From NCBI GenBank assembly GCA_009602725.1, contig WELB01000085.1:188327-208274 (forward strand): a stretch of DNA of 19,948 nt, given 5' to 3'. The translations under genes and the position numbers were made by a program. The DNA is from Spirogloea muscicola (lineage: Eukaryota > Streptophyta > Zygnematophyceae > Spirogloeales > Spirogloeaceae). Shown piece after piece: positions 1 to 8,541 of the stretch (position 1 is its first letter; each line of letters opens with the position of its first letter). The notes below the pieces were generated by a model that worked only from the letters and a program-made list of their open reading frames with translations, was not told the origin of the DNA and searched no databases.

Positions 1-3000
1 CGGGCCCGTCGGCCCGGCTGCTGCCGCAGCGCTCCGCCGGCCGCAGCCGCCGCTCCGCCTCGAGGGCGTCGCTGCGGGCCCGGACGCCCGCTGCGCCCTC
101 CTCGCAGCCGAGCCTCGGCGGGGCGCGCTTGCGGAGAGCGGGTCGTCAAGGCGAGGCTGGTCGTGCCGTGATGGCCGCCTTCGACACCGAGTGGGGCACC
201 TCCATGACCTACGAGCAGAGCGTGCAGCTGCAGGTGACGACTGACGCCAAAGCCCTTCCAAGATTCCCGGACTCCAATCTGCTCCGAAAGAGCCCATGGA
301 TTGACTGAGCTGCTCCTATTGCGTCTTAGCTTCCTCCAGACCTAATCTGCACACCTGCCAGTATACTCCCTCGGCCAAAGCATGAGACCTCACTGGCGCA
401 GTCACTAGCTGTCAAGCCGTGGTGCGGACTTGTCATATGTCGTTAGAATGCACGAGGATGAGGGTGCGGGTGCATACTTAGACAGGCACAATCTCGAGGG
501 AGGCATAGCCGATGCATCCAAGAAAGCTACAAATCCCACTGCTCGTGCGTGATGGTAGTGAGCATGCTGATGCAGCGCATACAGGGCACATTGGCCATAA
601 AATCACATCTACCACGCATCAATTGCCAGAGGCTGCTTGCAGAAGACTGAGTCGGCGACGTGCGCGGCATGGTCAAATGACGATGGCAGGCCCAAGAGGA
701 GGAGTCGCGCCTCTTCAGGAATGGACCTCCACCTGGTGATGTTGCGGAGGTCGAAGCGTTTTGCCGGATCTACCGCCTAGCTGAGGAGCTTCATGCAGCA
801 GTGATGGAGGCCCTTAAGGAACTTGCAAACGCCCCAGCCGACAATGGAGGCTTGGCTGCAAGGAGGCTGCCAGATGGGCCAGAGAGGGGGGACATATCTG
901 AGACAGGTCTGCTTTACTCGACGATTACAACTTGATACAAGCACTTACACAAACTTGATACAAGCACAGCATTAAGTCAACTTGAGCTACCCCTGGCTCA
1001 CTTTACTAAGCAAAGTCCTTGTGCCGATTGGCCTGTGTTGGTAATACTGCTCGCTCTGATCAGGAGGAGGCACCTCTTTTGAAGGGCTGCTCTAGTGCTC
1101 TCGCTCTAGCACCTAAACCAGGGCCTTCTCTGAAGCTGCTGGCTCTTACTCGTCTCTGTCAACCGCAGAGGAGAAGATAATATCTGGACTTGCGAAGATT
1201 GGCTCGGAGCTGCAGACAGGGCGCCTTACAGTGCTGGGTCGGGCTGCCAACTTGGACACGAGCTCTCGTCAGACTGTGGTCGGAGACGTGGCAGTTGGAA
1301 ACAATGAGCTGCCTCCGCTTGCAGTGTTGAGGCAGGAGCTTCAGGGTTGTTGCAAGGAGTTGCAGGTCAGTCACCCTCCATGGGGCACAGGACTGGCAGA
1401 TGCAGTCCTCCAGGTCTTGTAGTGCTGCTGGGTTGCATGATGCTATGTTCAGTTCCTCCGGTACACGGCACTGTCCAACCAAACACAAGGGCACTTGATG
1501 ATGTAAAGTTAGGGGTGCCCAACGCGTGTACATAGCTTTGCTCTTTGTTCTGAGATTCAGTCTGTGTGACTGGCACAGTGGACATTGGAGGTCACATTGC
1601 CAGACCACGGAGAGAAGACGCAGGCAGTGAAGAAGCGCCTGGAACGGTTGAAGAACGTGACCCTTGATGCTGGGTTTCCTAGGCTGCCTGGCGCACCAAA
1701 CAGTGCTGACATCCCCAACTTCGCAGCAGTCAAGCTACGCCCGTTTCGGGGTGGAAGGAAGATCAACCAGGACGAGGAGGTTGCCTTCTGGAGGGGCGGG
1801 CAGGTGACCTCAGAGGGCTTAGAGTGGCTACTGGCAGAAGGGTTCAGATCCATTGTTGACATGCGGGCTGTGGACTTCAGCAACCAGTGGATCAAGCCGG
1901 CCATCGAGGACTTGGCCCAACAAGGCACTATCAACTACGTCAGGATCCCAGTCAAGTTTGGCACAGCACCAAGCAAGGAGCAGGTCGAGCAGTTTGCGAG
2001 GCTGGTGGCAGACAGCAGCAACCAGCCTCTCTACTTGCACTCGCAGGGTGGAGTGGGCCGAGCTTGTGCCATGGTCTCTCGATGGCGGGAATATGTGACC
2101 AGAGCTGGTCTGGAGAATGGCACCGATGCCAGCTCAAGGTCAGGTCGCTGGGGCGATAGCAATGGCAGGGGGCCTCTCCCAATGAAGCATCATCTGTTAT
2201 CAGGCACTCCAACTCCGCTGCCTGCCATGACCTTGAGGACCAACCAGGATCTCGTCAGTCAAAGAGCCACGGTGGCGTCTGAGCTCTCAGATACAGTGTA
2301 CACAGTAGTTGGTAGTGCATCCTCTGGTCCGAGCCCCTCAGGAGTTGTGCAGGACGGTCTACAGGTCAGTACTGAGGCTCCAGGTTTTGCGCATGTCGTT
2401 CGCCTGAAGCTGGCCGGATCGCCTGCAGCTGATGTGGAGGCGACACTACTCTCTCCCCTGGCTGTCAAGGAGTCGCAGATGCAGTCTGGAGAAGCTAGTG
2501 GGAAAGTTCTTTCAAGTGACAGATCACCAGATACTGCCAATGCTGAGCATGAAGCAGGTCTGACGACGTCACCATCAGAAGCTGACAATCGAGAAAGTGA
2601 ATTTCTAAGCATGACAACAGTGCCTAACGTGTTCGAGTCACAGCGGCCAGGGCCTGGAGCCTTCTCCAAGCAGGTATGTCCTTGCCATCGCTTCTTGTCG
2701 TAGAAGTCACGGAAAGAAACCTCACTAAAATGTGAGGAGGAAGAAGTTGTTCTGCTAAGACAGAGGGGGTGCATTGGTGAATGGCTGCTATTGACACCTG
2801 TTGGCCTGCAGTGAGCGCACACTCATCAAGACTAGAAGATACAGCAAGGCATGTTGTAAATGACCCTGCCTGCAGTCTGTCCAATCTCTGATGTTGATGT
2901 GGTTGTTCATCAGAGCATGAGAAAATTCATGAAGAGCAGGAAGGTGGCAGGCGCTTCTGCAATGCAAGGAAGAGGGAGGGCTCGCAGAGTCACTGGCACT

Positions 3001-5724
3001 GCTGGTGATAGAAGTGCAGGTCAGGAGGCAGCTGATGTTGCGGCTGGAACAATTGCGGGCCCTGCGGGGTCCTGGGCCCTAGCTGGTCCAGGCATTCCAC
3101 GGGTGGAGTCGCACAAACGAGAAGGAGAGGAGGCAGCCGTGAGCTCTACTGTTGGAGATGATGCCGATAAGTCAGAATCGCTGTCAAGTGCAGCATTAGA
3201 GGAGGCAGTCACAGGGGCTGAGATGGAGGGCAAAGCAACCGAAAGTCATGCCGAGGTAGAGAACAGGCAACCTGAGGAGGCAAGTAGCCTACCTCTCGTA
3301 GTAGGACTAGTAAGATTGGACAATGACTTGCCACAGAATGGGAGCTTGACAGGTGGGACCATCAGTGGTCACCTCAGCGACTCTTTGACCTCGAATTTGT
3401 CCAGAGGCCTGGAAAGTGGACCTCTAACGAACTCACAGGTCGAGGAGGACAGAGCAAGGGACATCGGCACTGACGACGAAGAAGAGGAGATTGCCTCAGT
3501 TACAGGAGACATGTGTGCAAGTACGACAGGGGTCGTCCGTGTGCAGTCGCGGAAGAAGGCGGAGATGTATCTGGTCAGAACTGATGGGTTTTCTTGCACC
3601 CGCGAGAGAGTGAAGGACAAGACTCTGGCCTTCACACACCCTTCCACCCAGCAGCAGATGCTGATGTGGAAGACCCCCCCGAAAACCGTGCTGCTGCTCA
3701 AGAAGCTGGGCAGCGAGCTTCTGGAGGAAGCACAAGCAGTGAGTCTTGCCCTTGACTCTTGTGAGCAGGTTTTTGCAACAATGGTGGTAATGTTGACTTC
3801 TAATAGGCCCTGACCTGCTAAAGTTAGCAGCACTACTTGGTTGTAATGTACAGAACTCTGCCAACATCTCACCATGTAGAGCTATGCTCCATGGAGAAGC
3901 TCACACTTGGACTTGCCTGGATGGCAGGTGGCTTCATGGTTGCATCACCACGAGGGCATGAATGTGGTTGTAGAGCCTGAGGTCCACGATATGCTTGCTC
4001 GCGTCTCTGGTTTTGGGTTTGTGCAGACCTACTACAATCAGGACACAAGGTATGCATGAAATTCTGTCATATGGCCCATCCATGTGTTCTTTCATACTGA
4101 TATGCATCTGTTGCCTCATGTCAGCAAGTTAGGCTTCCTGCAGTAAAGCCAGCTTTGCTCTTCTAAATCCAATGGCAATACTGCACTGCTTTCAGCAAGT
4201 TGCACGAGAGGGTGGACTTTGTCATCTGCTTGGGAGGAGATGGGGTCATCCTGCATGCTTCCAACCTCTTCCGTTCAGCAGTGCCACCCATAGTTTCCTT
4301 CAACCTTGGATCCCTTGGCTTTTTGACTGCTCACCTGGTAGGCTTCTTCATCGTCATGGCCCTAAGCGGTTCCCCTCTTTCATTGCGCAATCTGTCAATG
4401 TATTGCTGTACATGCCCCATCATACAAGGACTAAGAGCAATCCGCTTCGTGCTGGGTCTACCAACAAGACTTGAGGAGAGGTTTAACAGATAGTCAGACA
4501 TGCAGTATTTCATTCTGAATCTCAGGAACTCAACTGGATGGAACTTGCAGAGATTGTATGTCAATCAGCTGTTTTGCTGCTCTGTCTTGTCTCTGTTTCT
4601 GCAGTTCGAAAACTTTGAGCAGGACCTAGAGAGGATCGTGCATGGAAACAACACCATGGAAGGAGTGTACATCACACTTAGGATGCGCTTAAAGTGCGAG
4701 CTCATGAGGGATGGGAAGCCTATTCCTGGGAAGATTTTTGATGTGCTCAATGAAGTGGTTGTGGACCGTGGGTCAAGTCCGTACCTGTGCAAGATAGAGT
4801 GCTACGAGCGCAATCGTTTGATTACCAAGGTAAGTAGCTTGGGCTGGTCAGCCCTGAACATTGGTTCGTCTGCCTGTCATTGCAGTTGTTCTCCGTGGGA
4901 AATCGTTTGGAGTACGCTGATGGTACTGCCTTGCACTTTCAGGTCCAAGCAGATGGAGTGTTGGTTGCCACACCCACTGGCAGCACTGCCTACTCCACTG
5001 CTGCTGGCGGTTCTATGGTAGGCCATTCTCCACAATGCAGAATGTCTTCATTTGTCAATGGCCAAGGCACCACTGCTGGTCATCTCCTCACATGCTTTGC
5101 CACTTACAGATTGGTATTGGAAACTGCAGGTGCACCCCAATGTGCCATGCATGCTTTTCACGCCGATCTGCCCACACTCGCTCTCCTTCAGGCCTGTCAT
5201 TCTTCCTGATTCTGCCCTCTTTGAGCTGAAGGTGAATGCATCACGTACTCCAGTAACGCCGCCTGTATGTTTGCATAGTGCAGACACAATTCTCATTGAC
5301 AAGATCAAACTTTTAATCAGCTATACCTGGATAGGATTGTGAGTTTCATTGCTAAAGATGACACCGAAGCAGAAGGGAGAGATTTTAATTGGTTGTTTAG
5401 GTGTGCTTGTGCAGTCCAGCTGTATATATGTGGTCTGATAGAGAAGATTGGCTCGTTCTCAGTACTGCCAACATATTCGAATGTGGTCAATTGCAGGTGC
5501 CCAAGGATGCACGTAACAACGCCTGGGTATCTTTTGATGGAAAGAAGCGGCAGCAGCTCTCTAAGGGAGACTCAGTGCGCATCTGCATGAGTGAGCACCC
5601 AATGCCCACAGTGAACAAGTCCGACCAAACTGATGACTGGTTCCGGTCACTGGTCCGGTGCCTCAACTGGAATGAGCGTCTGGAGCAGAAGGCTCTGTCT
5701 GTCACATCAACTGACCGGCAGTAG
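1..5724 (+). CDS. NADK2: Chloroplast NAD kinase, plant NADK2 type (5' partial)
   Basis: Phosphorylates NAD to NADP, in plants within the chloroplast stroma. Proposed exons: 3-233 (open to the left edge), 690-906, 1169-1365, 1579-2673, 2914-3738, 3928-4049, 4196-4337, 4605-4829, 4943-5017, 5130-5231, 5497-5724. All joins keep phase and give 1152 residues plus a missing N-terminus; Arabidopsis NADK2 is about 985. Residues 1-56 are rich in Arg, Ser and Ala, like a transit peptide; ATG at 171 is an internal alternative start. A helical plant-NADK2 region ([14 protein letters not shown]) follows, then a tyrosine-phosphatase-like domain (about 280-400), a Ser/Glu-rich linker (about 400-760), and the NAD-kinase domain. 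In that domain GGDG is at 909-912, LNE about 991-993, and [13 protein letters not shown] at 1029-1041. The C-terminus ([20 protein letters not shown]) is nearly plant-identical. Identity is very secure; individual splice sites less so. Confidence 0.95.
234..689 (+). other. NAD kinase intron 1
   Basis: A 456-nt gap between exon 1 (ends VQLQ, donor CAG|GTGACG) and exon 2 (acceptor GGCAG|GCC, starts AQEEESRLF). Both boundaries are in phase 0. A small extra exon cannot be excluded, but none is needed. The reading frame at 512-739 partly overlaps it and resembles no family. Confidence 0.65.
929..967. repeat. Tandem direct repeat, 23-bp period, in NAD kinase intron 2
   Basis: The 16-mer aacttgatacaagcac occurs at 929-944 and again at 952-967, separated by seven bases. 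Both copies lie within the intron 907-1168 and have no coding role. Confidence 0.85.
1969..2109 (+). other. Phosphatase-like domain loop lacking the catalytic Cys
   Basis: Part of NAD kinase exon 4. The segment corresponds to the P-loop of dual-specificity phosphatases, whose active form is HCxxGxxR. Here it reads HSQGGVGR at residues 369-376 (about 2038-2061), followed by AMVSRW. Serine stands where the catalytic cysteine should be, while Gly and Arg are kept. Plant NADK2, as I recall it, also has HS here (HSKEGVWR), so the loss is shared and not a local mutation. The fold is probably kept for binding or regulation rather than catalysis, which is inference. Confidence 0.8.
4886..4942 (+). 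other. Optional in-frame 57-nt segment at an NAD kinase splice acceptor
   Basis: Intron 8 starts at 4830 after RLITK. Two acceptors lie in the same reading frame: TTGCAG ending at 4885 and TTTCAG ending at 4942. The downstream site gives RLITK-VQADGV, the plant arrangement. The upstream site would insert 19 residues ([19 protein letters not shown]) without a stop. The intron would then be only 56 nt, well below the others here, so I prefer the downstream acceptor. Confidence 0.5.
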
Positions 5725-5906
5725 CACCCAACATCGCTTCTTGCCAAGGGCGGCGTAGACCTGGCCCCTGATGTTCTTCTTTATGTCCCTTTTCTTCCCA
5801 GCCCATTTGGAGGAGGTTAGCTTCACAATTTCATGTTATTGCTTGAAATGCCATTTTTTTGGTTTTTGATTGTGAAACCTTCAGCCAAATAATACGCAAT
5901 TCTTAG

Positions 5907-5931
5907 AGCATTTGCCATGTTGGCAAATGCT
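5907..5931. repeat. Perfect 11-bp hairpin with triloop between convergent genes
   Basis: AGCATTTGCCA at 5907-5917 is the exact reverse complement of TGGCAAATGCT at 5921-5931; the loop is TGT. It lies 183 nt after the NAD kinase stop and would form in transcripts of either strand. It ends seven bases before the minus-strand TGTAA at 5938-5942. A role in 3'-end formation or RNA stability is inference. Confidence 0.75.
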
Positions 5932-5937
5932 TGTCTC

Positions 5938-5942
5938 TTACA
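5938..5942 (-). terminator. Candidate TGTAA polyadenylation signal, Asterix gene
   Basis: TTACA on the plus strand reads TGTAA on the minus strand, about 240 nt past the Asterix stop at 6182. TGTAA is the usual green-algal poly(A) signal. A five-base match can arise by chance, so this is tentative. Confidence 0.4.
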
Positions 5943-6100
5943 TACATATCCACCACCCTCGCTGGTAATGAGATGCGAGCAGGTTGTGGATGGGCGCGGC
6001 ACTCCTTAGCTGGTCAGCAGCTGTTTAGTGCACTAACCAGTACTTCACTCTATCAGTGTCTAGTGTTGGTCTTAGTAGTCATCATATTGTAGTGAGAGTG

Positions 6101-6120
6101 TCACATTGTCAGAAATGTGA
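6101..6120. repeat. 7-bp inverted repeat, 6-nt loop
   Basis: TCACATT at 6101-6107 pairs with AATGTGA at 6114-6120. It is short and may be chance, but it is the second hairpin in the same 457-nt intergenic region. Confidence 0.5.
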
Positions 6121-6181
6121 GAAGTAGAGGTGGAAGCTTAGAGACACGCAAAGGGTTAAGGATAAGGAGCGTGCGGGTGAA

Positions 6182-7166
6182 CTATGCAGATCCTTGGGTT
6201 GCCTTGATCTGGGGCCCAAAGTAGTTGGTCACAATGCCCATCACAGCGAACCTGCCAAGGAAGACAAGTATGCAAGTGAGGCTTCGGTCAAGCAACATAC
6301 AGGACGTTTTTGTCAGTTACCTTTTAGAGGTCAGTACAGTTCGACCATTGCAAGTGAGTTGCTTAGCAGTAAATGAACTGTTGCTGCGTGACGCAACAAG
6401 GTCGCACACAGACTGGAACATAGGACAGCTAAGTCTAAACTGCAGGATTCAGTGGAAAAAGTTGAGCAGTTGAAGGCATAGGGGTTTACGTAAATGCACA
6501 CACAATCTGCTTCAGATCCTGCTCAGCATTCCGCATGTTGGCCAGCGCTTGGGCACAAAACACGATGGACAGCCAAGTCGCATGCCGTTGCTGCACGCAG
6601 AGAAGGTAACAGCAGAGGGAGGGGGGGGGGTGGAGGGGAAGTAGGAGCAGCCGCTCATTGTCAGGAGCGCAAATGAGCAGAAGTAAGTCTGCAGACTGTT
6701 CAGCGTTGCCTGGTGGGCAAGAACGCCCTTGCATTTCTGACGCTATGCTTGAGAGGCCAGTAGTGGCTGCGTCCCTTATCTCTGAGGATCCAGAGACCAA
6801 GACGACAATTCAATGGCTTCATCAATGGGCGATGTGGGGCTCTGCTCCACTTCTACTCAGGTCGTTGTTATGTGTAGCGGGAAACAACATGAAGTACGGC
6901 GGAAGACAGATGGAGAACAAGGGCGGAAGGGTAGCAACCGAGCGAGCGCGAAGCCAGCAGCAGTTACACACCCGCAGCATGACGCCGAGGATGCCCATGA
7001 TGATGGCGACCATGCTCGCGACGTCCAGCGGCTGGTCCTCGGGCTTCACCACCGGCGGCGTGTACTTGGCGGCCCGCTGCGGCTGCCGTGGGTCCGCGCC
7101 GCCGCTGCCGCCGCCGCCGCCGCCGCTCGTCGTCGCCTTGACGCCGCTCCGCTGCGACGGGGCCAT
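6182..7166 (-). CDS. Asterix/WDR83OS-type ER membrane protein (PAT complex subunit)
   Basis: Exons on the minus strand: 7166-6972, 6590-6490 and 6251-6182 (stop TAG), giving 121 residues. Exon 1 starts MAPSQRSGV, has a Gly run, then DPRQPQRAAKYTPPVVKPED and a first hydrophobic segment (MVAIIMGILGVMLR). Exon 2 carries TWLSIVFCAQALANMRNAEQ, and exon 3 ends VMGIVTNYFGPQIK. From MLR to YFGP the spliced protein aligns to the Asterix family without gaps, as I recall that family (human WDR83OS, formerly UPF0139). In animals Asterix with CCDC47 forms the PAT complex, an intramembrane chaperone helping multi-pass proteins fold at the ER translocon; the same role here is inferred from family. Introns are 381 and 238 nt. 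Two or three membrane segments are expected. The gene is divergent from the ABC transporter and convergent with the NAD kinase. Confidence 0.9.
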
Positions 7167-7404
7167 CGCTACCGCGGCACCGCCGGCCGCAGCCGTGCTC
7201 TGCGCCCAAGCTCCACCGACCGGCGCCTTTGTTGGGTGCCCAGTTGGGGTTCCCTGGCTTCCCGGCTCAGCTCTCGGCTCGGCGGGCGTGGCCAGGCGCT
7301 GGGCTGGCGCGCCCAGGGCGAAGAAGCTTCAGGGATGCAAGCTTGGATCGAGTTATGGAGGGCCTAAGTTGAAGAATAAGCTCTCCAATGCCAAGCTCAA
7401 TGAG

Positions 7405-7519
7405 TGTGAGAGGCCAGCCCAAAAGGAAACACGTAAATGAAACGAGTTAGCCAAGTACGATGAGGAAAACAGCTCTATTGATGTAAGGCGATGGCTGTGA
7501 GAGGCCAGCCCAGAAGGAA
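7405..7519. repeat. 24-nt direct repeat, copies 91 bp apart
   Basis: Copies at 7405-7428 and 7496-7519 share TGTGAGAGGCCAGCCCA and the ending AAGGAA, with one mismatch. They lie about 240-350 nt upstream of the Asterix ATG, within its likely promoter or 5' UTR. A duplicated regulatory element or a mere local duplication would both fit. Confidence 0.8.
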
Positions 7520-8410
7520 TGAACAAGGAAGCGAAGGCAAGCACATGTACAGATGTACGTCACCTGCAGCTCAGCTGAACTGCTCTGTAACCACGGGTCA
7601 GCAAGTAGAAGCTTCTGATCAATGCCCGCATACTGGACGGCAAGTCCCAAGCCCTTCTGCCACTAACTAAAGCTTGCCCAGCTTTGTGGTGCGAAGCATG
7701 AGCCTGAGCTCGCTGCAAATAGGCTGGCTCTTGACGCCGCAAGAACGACACACATGCTGCTGCAAGCCCATCTCAGCCGGAAGCACATCTTCACGTCATG
7801 CATACATCCTAGATCAGTCATATTCTGAGTAAGGTATGGGAACGAGGACCTATGCAGCCTAAGATGTCGACTGCGGCTGGTAGAAGGTGATCAAAGCGGG
7901 GGTGGGCGACTCAGTGCTACAACTCTCTCTGCTCTGCACTAGGGACTGCGTAGCCAGCAATGTGAGTCGATTCTGGAGCTTCATAAGCCTCCATAACAAT
8001 CATATCGACCACGGCACACCAGCCTTTCACAGCCATTCCCCTCTTTGGGAGGGACGGCACACGGTATGCGCAAGCAAAGGAAAGAACGCCAAGCTGAGAG
8101 GAAGACTTTTCCAGTTGAGGGCGATGGCTTGATTGGCCAGCCAGCAGTCAATTTCCTTCACATGTGAAAGGAAAAGAATTGCACAGCATAGGGCTACACA
8201 AATCGAAGTCCTAGGCTAAGAGGTTACAGGGCTGAAGCACGGCTAGAAAAGGCCCTCAAAGTCACGAGTGACAACAACCCGTTGACGATAACCTGCCGTC
8301 TTCGGCCGACGTTACGTCAGAACAGCACAACAAATCTATGCCAGCGTGGAAAGCTGACAGGGATGGGGTCAAGGCTGGACGCGCGTTCACACTGGTGCTC
8401 CGAGACAACA

Positions 8411-8443
<33 letters not shown>
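8411..8443. repeat. (GCC)11 trinucleotide microsatellite
   Basis: Eleven uninterrupted GCC units, followed by GCTGCAGCCGCC. It lies about 100 nt before the ABC transporter ATG, so probably in the 5' UTR or core promoter. An in-frame TAA at 8527-8529 keeps it out of the predicted protein. Such tracts vary in length and are prone to assembly error. Confidence 0.9.
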
Positions 8444-8445
<2 letters not shown>

Positions 8446-8541
8446 TGCAGCCGCCATTGACACCTCCGGCGGCGGCGTACGCGACGGCCGGGGCAGCGAG
8501 CTCCACCAATGGCTCTGCGCTGCTGCTAAGAGGCCGATTCG

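Larger units (their letters stand above)
5725..6181. other. Convergent intergenic region (3' UTRs)
   Basis: This 457-nt stretch lies between the stop codons of the NAD kinase (+) and the Asterix gene (-). It is AT-richer than its surroundings and has no plausible coding frame. It holds two inverted repeats and one TGTAA on the minus strand. I found no TGTAA on the plus strand for the NAD kinase here. Confidence 0.8.
7167..8541. promoter_or_regulatory. Divergent promoter and 5' UTR region
   Basis: This 1375-nt region separates the Asterix start (reading left) from the ABC transporter start (reading right), so it should hold both promoters. I see no clear TATA box and no credible protein. It contains a 24-nt near-repeat and an 11-unit GCC tract. 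GC-rich flanks next to each start codon look like 5' UTR. The extents of the promoters cannot be set from sequence alone. Confidence 0.55.

Noticed and set aside
512-739. 75-residue open frame near the left edge
   Set aside because: It lies across NAD kinase intron 1 and the start of exon 2 in the wrong frame; the exon 2 frame matches plant NADK2.
1495-1556. Box C/D snoRNA-like motifs (TGATGA and CTGA) in NAD kinase intron 3
   Set aside because: The C box lacks its leading purine, there is no convincing terminal stem, and such short motifs are expected by chance.
6658-7440. 260-residue plus-strand open frame over the Asterix gene
   Set aside because: It is antisense to the well-supported Asterix exon 1, is low in complexity with Pro and Ala runs, and matches no family.
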